64,000 nt of DNA from positions 620,001-684,000 of the forward strand of contig CAJNDT010003223.1 in the NCBI GenBank assembly GCA_905221615.1. The letters are read 5' to 3'. The position numbers and the translations under genes were made by a program. Source of the stretch: Symbiodinium sp. CCMP2592. Its lineage: Eukaryota > Sar > Dinophyceae > Suessiales > Symbiodiniaceae. A model generated the notes under the pieces. The model was not told where the DNA came from and made no database searches. It saw only the letters and a list, made by a program, of their open reading frames with translations. Shown here piece after piece: positions 10,004-22,293 of the stretch (the stretch's first letter is position 1; every line of letters starts with the position of its first letter).

Positions 10004-13000
10004 GCTTGTCTCGGTCTTTGCAGGGTTTTCGGCTTCCGAAGCTCGGAATGCCGCGGAGGAAGAGCCACCCAACACCCAGCTTCCTGAATCTAGCCACTTT
10101 CAGCATCAAACCCATACAGCAGAAACCCCGAAATCCTAAACTCCAAGAACTCCAAGACCCACATTCTGCAACAGCGAGATTCAAAACTCAAAAGTGGTCT
10201 TGGGGTCGGTGGCCTGAGCATAGGGTTTTGGGGAACAATGTGCCATCATTAAATCAGGAAAAAGTACTGTAGTACTGCTTGTTCGGACTGAAACTCCAGA
10301 ACTTACAGAGTTCTGAGCTTCAAAAGCACCTACATTTTTTTGCTGCTGCTGATAACGATGGCGGTGACTGCGGTTTAAGGTTCAGGGTTTGGGCGGTGGT
10401 GATGATGATGATGACGATGTTGATGGTGCTGGATCTGGTTTACTGCTCGCACCAGAAATTGAGATCAGAAGCACCAAGAAGGACGGTAATAGGAGCCATG
10501 TCAATCATGCTGAATAGGCAAAGAGTGCCCAGAGGAATTGAGATCACAAAAGTCGGAAGAGTTCTACTAGATACAAAGACGGCATGGCGACTTGGAGAAC
10601 TACTGTTACTGCTACTGCTTTTTTTGCTAGTGCCTCCACGCTGACAGCTGTTAACCCGGCTCCCAATGCTAGAAACAGTGCGGTTGTTATTTGTGTTACT
10701 AGTAGCATCTCCATTTCGGCTTGCTCTTATTTCCACTGGTACTGTTATTGGTATTGCTTCTACGGTTACTATTTGTTTCCCGTGTTTCTGCCGTTTTGCT
10801 GCTTTCCGACGCCTTTCTTCCCAGTCCGTTAGGTTTCCGGCACGGGTTGGAACCCCTGGGTGGCCAATGTGTCTTTGCATCAGAAATCGACATCTTGGCT
10901 GCATTAATGAAAGGCAAGCTGAGTCTCGAAATCCTCCCTAAACAGGCTCCGCTGTGTGAAAGGAACACAGGTAGGCCGCTCAGGGATAGTGATTGTGTTC
11001 ATTGCTTCTCCATAGACTTCCGCCAGCGCCAGCCAAAGCCACCTTCAGCTCTGCTCTAATGGGGCCAAGCCCTCGCCCTCAACTTGGACCAAGCCAGCAG
11101 CCGCGAATGCCAGTTTCCTCACAGCCTCACCAACCGAAGGAAGACCCGTGCTAGGCAACGGGCACCCTGGCAAGCTGATCTAAATGGAGAGACTCCAAGA
11201 AGCCCCAGCACATGCTCCACCCAGCCATAGCCTGAAGTGGGCGTGGCTCCCTTTGACGCAGTTCAAGTTCAAGCTGGTGTCTTTCGTCTGGAAGCGATGA
11301 TAGGCAACCCGTCACCAACCGGGTAATGCAAGATGAACACAACGCTTCGGAAGATGTCAGGAAGAAATGAGGGGTTTCTTGCCTTTCAAGCTCCGCCTCC
11401 CACGAACGGCTACCCCGGCGATGCCTGCGGCAAGTCTATTGACATCTGCTTTGAGGATGTTGTGCAGGCCCAGCCCCACCTCAGTTCCAGGCCCACCCCC
11501 ACAGCTCCAGCCAGCGCAGGCGTCGCACGGAATTCAGTCTATCCCCCATAGCTCTGGCAATCAAGCCCAGCTACAGAACTAAAACATGGGGTTTTGCTGT
11601 GACATTACCTGAAGGACCAAATGACCCTTAAAAGTAGGTGCCTTATGCCCATGTACTATGATTCCCTATATGGTATGTGAACCTTAAAACCCTTTTAGGG
11701 TTCATTTCGTCCTTAAGGTAGGGTTTCGGCGAAGGGTTGCTAGCTTTCTGGCGGGTTCTGCGTTTGAATGCGGGGTGCGTGGCCTCGGCAGGTGGGTTCT
11801 TTCTGGGGATTTTTCGTTCGTGCTAGGGGGGTAGTTGCCAAAATAAGGGTCCTTTTTTGGGTACCCTAAATATTAGGTGCCGTATTATAATAAGGACCCA
11901 AAAAGTGGCAGTGTGAAATTTTTGGTTTTTGGGACGGGTTCCTGATCGCCCTGATCATGTCGAGGCCCCATTCGCTGAGCAGATCCCCATTGCCCATCGA
12001 GTTCAGGGTTAACTCTAAACCCTAAACCCTAAACCGTGCTCATTGTGCCCGGAAAGTTCCAGTTCTCAGGATGTGGATTGCCAAGAAGCCTATGCAGCAA
12101 ATTTCGGGTCAAATGAGCTTTTCGGCGACATCACAATGATACCTTCTGAGGCGGGTGGGCTTCGATACGGACTTCAAATTCCAACCTACAAGTACGTGTG
12201 TTCTGTTGCGCAAATGTGGGATCTGTATGTGCGATAGATCCGGAATCAAAACGATAAAAGCTGTTGTATGCTTCTGTCATGCGCAGGACATGCCCAGGCA
12301 TGACCTTCTGACAGCAGGCGGGGTGCTTGCGCAACGCAACCTCTGACTGCTGGTGAGTACATGTTTGTTCGTCAAGCAAGACTATTTGCCCACATACCTT
12401 GGAAGAAGCACGCTAATCGCAGGTTTCCCTTGTCAGCCATTCAGCCGTCGCGGCGAGCGGCGTGGATTCGAAGATGCACGTGGAGAGCTTTTTTTCGAGT
12501 TCCTTGACCAGACCGGACTAAACCCGACAGTCGCATGCAAGGCATAGCATAGCTGACCAGTTGATGAAGGAATATACCTTAAATCATCTCAAGAAATCTT
12601 GTTAGAGTTTAATAGGTATATTCCTTAAATGAGGGATTTTGGAAGGTCTGTGTGCATAATTGCTTCTCAACCCCCCAGCCCTGAGACCCCAAAGCCTTAA
12701 AGCCCTGAGCCCCAAAGCTGCAAAGCTCTAAAGCCACGCAAAGACCCCTGGAGCCCCATGGAGCCCCGAGCCCCCTCTAAAGCCCCGTGAACCCCCCTGA
12801 AGCTCAGGTAGACCCTGAAGCCCTAAAGCCGTAAACCGTAAAGCCCTGAACCCTAAATCCCTAAACGCTAAACCCTAAACCCCTAACCCTAAACCCTAAA
12901 TCCCTAAACCCCAAAATCCCCGTGAGGATCGTGCGTGTCCTGGATGCGTGTCGACCCAGGGCTTTCTTGCTGGAAAACGTGTGGAACATGCAGACGCCCG

Positions 13001-16000
13001 GTGGCATGCAGAATTGAACATAATGTAGGGGCCTTAATAATTAGAATAGGGGTTTGGGGCCCATTATACCATACTTATAATAAGGAACCACCAAAATAGT
13101 ATTTGTGAGTTGTTGAGGCCCTTAAATTAGCAGCTAAGGTCTTAAACTCCTTACTTTCAACCCCAAACCTAAAGCCCCGTGAATGACTTCACACCCCCAA
13201 GCACAAGGCCAAGAAGCCGAGGCCCTTGTCACTTCATAGACCTGACCTTGTGCGCATATTTTCAAAGTTTTCAATATGTGTCTATATGGACGGTTTAGGG
13301 TTTAGGGTTTAGGGCCGACCGGCTGCCAGAAGGGCCATCCCTAACCACAACAGGTTCTGTGTTGCTGTGCGTTGTCGCGGTACACCGGGCCCTCCTAAGC
13401 GCTTGCCTGCCCAGCTACCTACCTTCCTTAAAGCCCGTAGAACATGCTCGCACCGCCCTTCTCCCAGCCCTTGTGAGCCATGTCAAGCTTTGCAAAGCTC
13501 CTTGCAGAACCCTTGCAAGAACCCTTCTCAAACTTCTGAATTCTAAAGCCCTAAGAAGACCCTAAACCCTAAATCCTACTTGGAGGATCATGGGACTTAG
13601 TAAGTCAGGTTATAAGTACCTTAATTGGGGTTATAAGTATTTATAAGTATAGTTGCCTTACTTATAAACCTAGTTACTAAGTCCCATGATCCTTTAAGTA
13701 GAGCCCTTATAAGACCGTACGCCCTGAAGCCCGACAGAGCCGACGACGAGGTTCCTCGACGGTGGGCACTGGGATGCAGATCCAACGAAGTGCCGCAATG
13801 GTGCGCCCCCCCCCCCCACACACACACACACACACACGCACATACATGTGTTTCGGGGGTTCAGATTTCAGTTGATAACAACAATAGCCAAAAAATAACA
13901 AGAATCATGACGATAATAGTAGCGATAGTCATAATATGAGTAATAGGATCCTTAGGGGTTCTGAATAGAAGAATTCCAGAGTTATTCATGCACCTCTTGT
14001 AGGGTTTCTAGAGGCTCATTGCAGGGTGTTTAGGCCCTAGGGCTTCTCTACGGCCCATACTTAGAGGCTTAGGGCTTTATTCCGACACTGTAAGGATCCG
14101 GGACATAGCCCTAAACCCTAAACCCCCCGCATCAAAAAGGATTTCACAAAAAACCCTAAGCCCTAAATCCCTAAATCCCTAAACCCTAAACCCTAATCCC
14201 TAAACCCTAAACGATAAACCCCTAAACCCCAAACCCTAAACCCCTAAACACTACAAACCCTAAAACCCAAAACCCTAAGTGTTGCCACTCCATGACAGTT
14301 CCCGAAAGCAAGGGGCCCGACGATGGAACTCCCGAGAGGAGGATCCTCATTGGAGGCTCCATGATCCCTTAATTAAGGAATACCTGGTTCTAAGACATTT
14401 ACAGGTGGGTAGTTATAAGGTGGGCAGTTTCCCATAAGCCTCCCATACCACTCCTATAAGGTAAAGGGGGTCTTATGGGAGTACTATGGAAGAGGAACTA
14501 CCTACCTGTAAGGGGCTTCTATACCTAGGGCTAGGGTTCCTCTAAAGGATCTATAGGGTATAGGGTTTAGGGTTTAGGGGAGTCTAATATCCCTTAACTA
14601 TGGAATATACCTCAAATCACGTTAGGGATCCTGCTGTAAGTTAAGGTATATTCCTTAGTTAAGGGATATTGAGTTGGAGTCTCTGGGTCGCTAGAAGGAC
14701 CCTTAGAAGCGTTTATTTGAGACTAGCTCAGAACCTCCTTGATGGCTTGTCCGACTTGCCAGGCGAGGTGTATACCCGGGTTATCCGATGCTTGGAGGAA
14801 GTCGGCTACACGGCCGGAGCCTTGGGAATTTCGGGCTTCGGGTTGATTGATTCTATTTACAAGCCGGTTTTAGTTTGGGTTTACTGTTAGGGGTTTGGGA
14901 CAGTTTAGGGTCCAGGGTTTTAGGATGTCGGGCAGGTGTTTTTTTCCTGCATGTCGGAAATCACGCTTACCTTGTGCAACCGTTCTTCCTTTGTCCTCCA
15001 TGCTGCCGCAGCTGGTTCTTGTATCATCGCGATTTTCAGGACTTTGCAAAGTCAGAAAACTTCAGAAACCCCAACTCGAAGACGTTCAACAGCCGACCCC
15101 CGACAAGCTGGAGGGTTTAGGTTTTGTAGGGTTTATGCAGCCCAGGAAAGCTTTAGGCCCTTTAGGCCTTGCCACACCCAAGGTCCAGACGGCACAGCTG
15201 AATTCCGAGGGCTGGGTACCGCAGAAACGCGCCCGTCTTTACTTCGTGGGGATCAGGCGCACACACGCAGGTTGCACGTTCACCTCTGAAGCCCAGGGCT
15301 AGTAGTACGATGACCAGAATCGTGCCTGCGTTAGGTGTCATCAAAGAATACCGTCACCCTTGCTGAACGTCACTATCGGATTCGACTTACCGAAAACGGT
15401 TGTGTTGGTCCTTTCCTGGTTTGGCCAATGACACTACGGTTCTTCTTATTTTATTCTGAGTGTTAGTCTTAGTGCCACGATTGTTGTCGTTGTCAGTGTT
15501 ACTGTTATGTGCCTGCTTGCTACTATTTCTATTTTGCTGCTGCAGTACCCACCACCGTGTGCTGTCGTTACTATCTTCATTAGTTGCCAGATAATCATGA
15601 GCATTGTCATTGTCATTCTTATCATAGTTCTTGTAGTTACTATTCTCGTTAGCACTCTTCTTATTATTAACAGTCTTTTCTTACTCAGCATAGTTGATTG
15701 TTAGTATTTGCTATGTACTATACCATCATGATGCCTACTTTTGGTACCAATGATTATGATTATGATTACGGTAACTTTTTAGTCGTAGACAGTCGCTGTT
15801 ATTTAGTATGTATAAAAGTCATGATTGTGATGACGAAGATGAAGATGAATACGAAGAAGAAGGTGATGATGATTATGGTAAGCCTCCTTATTTTTTTAGG
15901 AGTATTACATTAAGTTTATCGCGATTATTGTTCGTTTTGTATTACTATTACTCTTGCTATTCCTCTTGTTACGATTATCAGAGCTATTGGTATTGCTTTG

Positions 16001-19000
16001 TTTGTTTTTGTTCGTTATGAGTTTTCAATTACGAACCAGTTCATCATGACTAGTACTCTTGTTGTTGTTTTTGTTACTGGTGCAACTATTCTTTGTGTTC
16101 TGTTTCTAGTATGAACAGTCTGTATTCTATTATGATAACGATCTTTGCCATCTTTTTTTATAAATCCCAGTCTCCGCACTTTCGCCAATCCCCGGTTGCC
16201 ACCAGGAGCGACGAGAGGGACGCCTTTGCCCGTTTCTGCTGGCCGACTGGCCCTTGGGAGCGCAAGCTACAGGACGTCTTGGGGATGCTGGGTTCCTGTT
16301 AAGGGATTCAATTTGCGTTACCATAATTTAGGGTTCCTTTCACGGAGGGTTCTTGTTAAGGGGTTTAATTCAAGTTCCCATTATAAAGAGACCACATGAA
16401 TTACTTTAGAACCCTATTATGGCAACTCAGATCAAACTTCTAAACGAGACCCCGGGATGACTTGGGGATCGGCCCTATTTGGGCTGCAGGGTTTAGGCCA
16501 GGGCTGGATTTGAAATTTTGCAGTTTGGGCTGCACCTAAACCCTAAACCCTAAACCCCACACCTACAACAAGAAGCCGAAGCACTTTCAAGAAAATCTAG
16601 AAGGTTCTAAAGGTGATTTTTCGAAGGGTTCCAGGCGGCAAGGCCGGCTCTCAAGCCGCCATTTGTCAGCATGCGACCTAAGCCCTCAACCCAAACACGT
16701 GAACCCCAAAGCCCCAGGACTGACCTCCTCCAAGTCCTAAACCCGGAACCCAAGACCCCAAGCAATCAAAGCCAGATAAAACCCCGGCTCGGCCTCTAAC
16801 CCCAAACATTCCTAAACCCCCCCCCAAAACCACCAAAACCCCAAACCCCGCAACCCCAAACTTGAGCCTTAAGCCCCAATCCTAAACCCTGAATCCTGAA
16901 CCCTAAACCCTAAGCCCCAAACAAACTTTCCACAGGACGTGCTGGAGCCCGAGGGAAGCCCGGAGGTGATCCGAAGCGAGCTCACTGAGTCCCAGTGGAC
17001 GGCGACTTGACTTGGGCCTTAGATATGCGGGGTTACAGGGTCTCGGTCTAGGGATTACAGGGTTTCGGGTTTGGGTCTAGGATTACAGGGTTTCGGGTTT
17101 CGGGTTTAGGATTTGTGATTAACATGTTTCGGGTTGTTAAAGGGTTTGAGGGTGGAACGGTCTAGAGTTTAGGACAGTGTCCAGGGTGCGGAATGGAAGG
17201 TTGGGGTTTAGAGTGGCACTTGGAGGTTCATGGGTAGTTATGAGTGGCTTCATAAGTCCCCTAATATGGGCTACAAGTATAGTTACCCTACTTATAACCC
17301 TACTTATAACTACCCATGAACCTCCAAGCAGTGCTGAAGACCTTCGAGGCTTAGTGCCAAGGGTCAGGCAGGAGAGGCAGGCGCTGTGGGAAGTCTCCAC
17401 AGTTGTCAGGTCATGCGGTTTAGGGTTTAAGGTTTATATAGGGGCCTGTATAATTAGACTAAGGTTTTGGGGCATACTATACGCTAAAAGAAAAGGAATC
17501 CCCCCAAAACAGTACTGATAATTATGTAGGCCCCTATACTATAGTACCCTTATAGATCCCTTATAGTCCCGTTTGAAGGAACCTTGGGACCTCTACTAAG
17601 CCCCCTATATTAACCTTCTTGAGGCCCCTACACTACAGTACCCTTATGGATCCCTTATAGTAGCCCCTACAGACCCCTTTTAAGGAAAACCCCAAAAGTA
17701 TAGGTAATTATTAAGGTCCCTATACTAAAGTACCCTAGTAGCCCTGTAAAGGACCCTTTAAAGGAACTTTCTTAAGGCCCCTATCTTATGCTCGGCTCGG
17801 GGGCTTCTATCGCAGGCTGGGCTCTGACTGAAGGAAGTTTCTGCCCAGAGCCTTCTTACAGGGATTCTATGAGGGTTCCTTTAAGGGTCCCTTTAAAGGG
17901 ATCTAGAGGGAGTCTATAAGGGTTTGGGGTTTAGGGCCTACTTGGAGGCTCATGGCTAGCTATAAGTAGGGTCATAAGTCCCCTGATATGGGTTAAAAGT
18001 ATAGTTACCCTACTTACAACCCTACTTATAACTACTCGTGAACGTCCAAGTAGGGAGTGTACTTTACATTATGGTAGGATCCCTAATATGATATAAGGTT
18101 TACTCTTCAATTAAGGGGTATTAGACTCCCTTAACCCTATAGATCCCTGAAAGGACCCCTAGCCCTAGGTATTCCTTCATTAAGGGCTCTTGGAGTCTTT
18201 GGATATTCGAACTTGAGCTCTTCAAGAGGCCGTCCTCACTCGGGCTTGCTGTTCAGGGCTTCAGAGGTTCCTTATTATAAGTTGGAGGTTCATGGGTAGT
18301 TTTAAGTAGGGCTCCTTTAAGGGTCCCTTTAAAGGGATCTATAGGGATTCTATAAGGGTATAGGGTCTAGGGCCTACTTGGAGGTTCATGGGTAGTTATG
18401 AGCAGGGTTATAAGTAGGCTAGCTATACTTATAACCCATATTAGGGGACTTATAGCCCCACTTAGAGCTACCCATGAGCCTCCAAGCATACCCCGAACCC
18501 TATTCTAAGCAGGACAAGTTAAGTAAGGCCCCTACATTGGGTACACTTGGGATTTCGGAGAACTCAGAAACCCTTAAACCTTAAACCCAGAAACCCGAGG
18601 CAGTGCAGAAGAGCTCCACTTGGGCGCGTGGTGGCGACAGCCTGCGCTTCGCAAAGCTCGATGGTGCGGTGGGAACTCTGACAGTCGCTTCGAAGAAGAG
18701 TTTGGCTTCTTTGGTCTTGAGAGAACTCTGCGAAGTATATATCTACATATATATATATATACACATATTCCTATATATCTACATATATACATATATACAT
18801 ACACGCATTTCTGTTTGTCTGCTTTTCTGGACAGGCTTTGGGGAGGGAAGAGGTGGTTCAAAACTGCTTTCAACAGTTGTGGTCAGGGCTCAATTGCTGT
18901 CTTCGAGTTGAGGATTCCTCTTGGCCAGGTTCATTCTGGAGTCCTTCATCACAACCCCTCAAGCCCGAACCCCTAACCCCTTAACCCTGGCTGGTGGGCC

Positions 19001-20324
19001 TTTGTCTGGCAGACTGGATTGCGGGGTAAAGAAGGGGCTCAAAAAAAACCCTAAACCCTAACCCCTAAATCCTAAGCCCTAACCTGTTGGGAAGACGCCA
19101 AAGCGCGCTGACTCGCGCGCATGGCTCTAGCAAAAAAAAAGCCCTAACCTGCAACCAGGCCCCTAAACATTAAACCCCCAAGGCTCTTAGCCACATCCAG
19201 GCCAGCTACAAGTCTTCCTATGCCTGCACTGCCGAGCTCCTGGCCCCGGTGGATGCGAAACTCTCCCGGCCGCGCTTCTTCACCAGGCCGGAGGGGAACC
19301 CATAGACTCCCCTAGCCCTTAATAAAGGAATATACCTTGAAAGAAAGTAGGATCCCTAATATGATTTAAGGAATGTTCCTTCATTAAGGGGTACTGGAGT
19401 TTTCGGGCGCCGGAGTGGAAAGCCACTTTGGGGTTGAGGGTGTTAGGATATTAGGGTCTGGGGTGTTGGGGTGCTTCAGGGTAGTAGAGTGCTTTGGGGT
19501 GGTAGGGCATCAGGGCATTAGGGTGTTAGGGCGCTTTAGGGTGTTAGGGTGCTGTAGGGTATTAGGGTACCAGGGTGCTAGGGTTTAGGGTTACAGGGTC
19601 TAGGCTTGAGCGCCTAGTGTTTTAGGGGACTTCAAGGAGGGACCCTTAATGGGGACCCCTACCCTATAATGGGCTATATAATGAGTATATAATAGCTATA
19701 TTAAGGGTATATTACCTAGGGGTCCTTATTAAGGGTCCCTCCTTTTACCCTTGGAGGACTGCTTTACAAGGACATGCAGGGTGCATTTAATTTGCTGCTC
19801 GAAAGGTTTCTGTCAGCATGCAGCTGAGGGTGAGGGTACGGAAGAATGATGGTACCAATAGTCTAAGATCATGTAGTGGTACTGCTGGTAGTAATGGAAA
19901 TACCTGTCAGTATAACGATACTGTAGTTGTCATACTAGTAGTAATACTGATAACCGAGACAATAGTACCAGTAGCAAGCACAGTACCCACAGCAATGATA
20001 GAAATCATGACAAAATGGGAATCACATATCAACGGCAGTCATGGAGGGTGTATGGAGGCTTGGGTTCGGATTGACAGAGCGAGGATTGGGGCACCATAAG
20101 CGCGAGAGCTTGGCAGGCGAGAGTTCGCGCGCTTGATGGGCTTTCCGGAGCACCATGTCTTTGCCAACCCGCATAGTGCCTTGCTTGCAAATTCGCCGGT
20201 CCTGTGACGCTGGAAAGCTGGCTCCTTAGCACTGGCCATCCGATTGCGAGGTGAAAACCGAGCATACCACCAACTTGGAAATGCGGTCTGCCCGCCGGTC
20301 ATCACTGCGATCGCACGACTCTAG
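9962..20324 (+). CDS. C5-cytosine DNA methyltransferase, 14-exon gene
   Basis: The product transfers a methyl group from S-adenosylmethionine to C5 of cytosine in nuclear DNA. Joining 14 exons gives about 303 residues with the family motifs in order: I (FAGVGG), II (ASEID), III (FGDIT), IV (GFPCQPFS, catalytic Cys), VI (ENV), VIII (VPQKRAR), a target-recognition region, IX (REFARLMGFP) and X (QLGNAV), then TAG. All 13 junctions are phase-consistent. Donors are 8 GC, 3 GT and 2 GA; acceptors are all AG. Introns carry CCCTAAA tracts and palindromic repeats. The start codon and any N-terminal exons lie upstream of 9962 and were not found. The joined catalytic domain is about the size of a minimal bacterial-type enzyme. 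The class (DNMT1, 3, 5, or a form captured by a retroelement) cannot be decided. Joining was by eye, without transcripts. Confidence 0.9.
10833..10888 (+). CDS. Methyltransferase exon 2 (motif II)
   Basis: Starts after GTTAG and completes the Gly split with exon 1. Reads FRHGLEPLGGQCVFASEI, the usual region between motif I and the acidic residue that contacts the SAM ribose. Ends before a GA donor (GACATC). The next exon starts GATGTG, so intron start and exon start resemble each other. Confidence 0.85.
12070..12150 (+). CDS. Methyltransferase exon 3 (motif III)
   Basis: Acceptor TTCTCAG. Reads DVDCQEAYAANFG and FGDIT, then IPSE. Phase 0 at both ends; GC donor at 12151. The frame stays open upstream of the acceptor but that part is intron. 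Confidence 0.88.
12287..12317 (+). CDS. Methyltransferase exon 4 (31 nt)
   Basis: Reads DMPRHDLLTA plus the first base of the Gly codon of motif IV. Acceptor GCGCAG, GC donor. Too short to be seen by frame length alone. Confidence 0.85.
12423..12498 (+). CDS. Methyltransferase exon 5 (motif IV, catalytic Cys)
   Basis: Reads GFPCQPFSRRGERRGFEDAR and then GELFFE. Contains the catalytic PCQ. Acceptor ATCGCAG, GT donor at 12499, leaving phase 2. Confidence 0.92.
12927..13003 (+). CDS. Methyltransferase exon 6 (motif VI)
   Basis: Reads IVRVLDACRPRAFLLENVWN, with the ENV of motif VI, then QTPG. Acceptor GTGAG after a CCCTAAA-rich intron; GC donor at 13004. Confidence 0.9.
13807..13838. repeat. 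Poly-C followed by CA microsatellite
   Basis: C run of about 11 followed by about ten AC units, inside the intron between methyltransferase exons 6 and 7. Confidence 0.85.
14763..14812 (+). CDS. Methyltransferase exon 7
   Basis: Reads GEVYTRVIRCLEEVGYT, the helix between motifs VI and VIII. Acceptor TGCCAG, GC donor (GCCGGA). Confidence 0.82.
15183..15256 (+). CDS. Methyltransferase exon 8 (motif VIII)
   Basis: Reads VQTAQLNSEGWVPQKRARLY then FVGIR; VPQKRAR is motif VIII. Acceptor CCCAAG, GC donor, phase 2. Confidence 0.9.
16206..16272 (+). CDS. Methyltransferase exon 9
   Basis: Reads SDERDAFARFCWPTGPWERK then LQ. Acceptor CACCAG. The GA donor follows CTACAG (GACGTC), and exon 10 begins GACGTG after CACAG: a 9-bp direct repeat (ACAGGACGT) across the intron. 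Confidence 0.82.
16288..16395. repeat. Palindromic repeat family P6 (TTCTTGTTAAGGGATT ends), copy 1
   Basis: Contains TCCTGTTAAGGGATTCAATT at its left end. A larger related copy at about 20404-20585 shows the inverse TTCCTTAACAAGAACCC at its right end. Both lie in or near the methyltransferase gene. Confidence 0.65.
16936..17001 (+). CDS. Methyltransferase exon 10
   Basis: Reads DVLEPEGSPEVIRSELTESQ then WT, the target-recognition side of the enzyme. Acceptor CCACAG. The GC donor after ACG is the only in-phase choice found. Confidence 0.78.
18609..18683 (+). CDS. Methyltransferase exon 11
   Basis: Reads KSSTWARGGDSLRFAKLDGA then VGTLT, with the LDG...TLT pattern common before motif IX. Acceptor GTGCAG, GT donor. 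Confidence 0.78.
19201..19286 (+). CDS. Methyltransferase exon 12
   Basis: Reads ASYKSSYACTAELLAPVDAK then LSRPRFFTR. Acceptor CATCCAG. The GC donor after ACCAG splits the Arg that opens motif IX. Confidence 0.8.
20117..20175 (+). CDS. Methyltransferase exon 13 (motif IX)
   Basis: Reads REFARLMGFPEHHVFANPH. Acceptor TTGGCAG; GT donor in CATA|GTGCC. Reading through the donor reaches TGA within 15 codons, which supports splicing here. Confidence 0.85.
20251..20324 (+). CDS. Methyltransferase exon 14 (motif X and stop)
   Basis: Reads ENRAYHQLGNAVCPPVITAI then ARL and TAG. Motif X (GNAV) closes the SAM site. Acceptor GCGAG; an upstream AG at 20228-20229 is an alternative. Confidence 0.87.
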
Positions 20325-22251
20325 ATGGCATAACGTCTTTGGAAACCCTTTAACCCTAAGCATGGTGTCCATTGCGACACGCAGCGACATGTTCAGTTCT
20401 GAGATTGGCTGGGTTCTTGTTAAGGGATTCAGTTTAAGTCAGCATAATAGGGATCGATAGTAAATAATATTGTTTCCTAATTATAGTAACTTAAATTAAG
20501 TTCCTTAACAAGAACCCCCATAGAACCCTTACAGGAACCCTAGATTACGGTAACTTAGATTAGGTTCCTTAACAAGAGCCCAGTTGAAACTCTCAGCACG
20601 GCTGTAGAGTGCTTTAAACCCTAAACCTTAAACCCTAAAGCCTAAACCCCCAAACCCTACTCAGCACGGCTCCAAGGTGGTTTGCTGCAGGCGCTGGGTG
20701 TGTGCCACTCCTTGCCTGACTCTGCGGTCGAGCAAAACAGTCCGGCTTCACTGCCTCGCCCGGGTTTCCATGCCATTCCTTATTACATTACATTATATTA
20801 TACTATGTTATATTGTATTACATGATATTGCAAGGTTCTTTTGTTGTTATAGCATACTATATTATGTTATATTGCATTATGTAACATTACGTTATACTTT
20901 ACTATATTATATCTCAGTCGAAAGAGTTTGGCTGCCGAGGCACAAAATTTGAAGCAGCAGGGCTTCCACGACGCTCCGGCTCGGTTCAGACTGCGAGCGG
21001 AAGAGGGGGACTCAGAGGACTTTAAGGGGCCTTAATAATTGGAGCAGGGTTCCTTTAAAGGGGGTCTGTAAGGGCTACTTTAGGGGCTATTATAAGGATG
21101 TAGTCTGCCCGACTTTTCATCTGAGCTGGTTTCGAGGGGTTTAGGGTCTAGGGGTTCAGGGGTTTAGGGGTTTAGGGGTTTCAGGGGTTTAGGGGTTTAG
21201 GGGTTTTAGGGGTTTAGGGGTTTTAGGGGTTTAGGGGTTCAAAGTTTGGGGGTTTAGGGTTTGGGTCACTCAGGACTCAGCCTGGATTGTAAATCCCCAC
21301 TTGCAGTGCAAAATCCTTCTGATTCGAAGTCTTGGCCTGCCAGGGCGAGTACTACCAGCAAGTGGTGACCGAGATTGCTGCGTGACAGCATGGGAGTCTC
21401 ATGTTTCGAAGATTCGGTAGAAAGCTGAATTGTAGCGCTCGGAGGCAAAGCAACTGCCTGGAGTGGATGCGTCGCTGGAGCGTGGATACACAGGTGCGCT
21501 GCTGCGATGTCCATGTTTCCGACGAACTGTTGACGGAACCCCGATAAGAACCGTAAGCCCTGCATAATTAGCCAGGACCCATGCTGCCGCCGGTGGCCCC
21601 GCCACCTGTGGTCCCGCCCGTGGTGCCGCCGGTCGCCGCATCTCCAGTAGCCCCGCTGGCCCCACCGAAGAATCTCGACGGCGTGGCTCCAGGCGGCCGC
21701 AGTCGCCCCGAAGCCCTGAAACCCTTCAAAGCATTCGGAAGGCCAGAAACCCTTGTTTATAAGCCTCTGCGGCTCCTGAACCCGGATACGGCCCAAAGCC
21801 ATAAACCCTGGCCTGTAAACCTTGATGGCCCTGAATCGAAAGCCCTTGAAACCCCAAGTTCGAGACTGATGCCACGTTTAAATGCCCTCATATCTTAGGG
21901 GTACTTACAAAGAAGTTTTAGTTTTTGGTTATTATAATCCCTAAGAAACAGCCAAAATTATAATTTTTGCTAGGGTTCTAAGTTCAGTATAGATAAGCTG
22001 TGGACCACTGTTTAAGGAGCTCTTAAAGGCATTCCTCAAAGGAGCCCGAAACCGAACTGCCAGGATCCTCCAGGAGCCGCGAATGGTCACCGAGGGATCC
22101 GCGGGCCGCCGTGACCTCAGAGTTTACTTCGAGGTTCAGGGTCCCTTTAATGGGATCTACAGTAACCCTAAACCCTAAACCCTAAACGATCTACGGGGAT
22201 TCTATAAGGGTTTAGGACTGGGGTTCAAGTGTGATCTTGTGCAGCTCCCAG
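20325..22251. other. Host intergenic or intronic stretch
   Basis: Holds the P6 copy (to 20585), AT-rich TATTA tracts (20775-20920), an AGGGGTTT tandem (about 21130-21260), a Pro/Val low-complexity frame (21581-21680) and element P5 (about 21901-21990, second copy at 56335-56424). Near 21345 the frame GEYYQQVVTEIAA follows GCCAG and ends at TGA, a weak exon candidate. No product assigned. Confidence 0.5.
21901..21990. repeat. Dispersed repeat P5, copy 1 of 2
   Basis: Contains TTTTTGGTTATTATAATCCC and GCTAGGGTTCTAAGTTCAGT. The second copy is at about 56335-56424 with a few substitutions. Confidence 0.8.
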
Positions 22252-22293
22252 GAAGAGCGGATGGAGGAGCTGCACCGCTACATCCGCAACCAG
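22252..22293 (+). CDS. Candidate coiled-coil exon (42 nt)
   Basis: Acceptor CTCCCAG, then EERMEELHRYIRNQ, then GC donor (CAG|GCGACA), phase 0. Same exon style and charged helix composition as the coiled-coil exons at 25.3-26.8 kb and 51-55 kb. Confidence 0.45.

Noticed and set aside
12840..12915. A true telomere (CCCTAAA array)
   Set aside because: Tracts are short, degenerate, on both strands and scattered through introns across the whole window, so they are interstitial.
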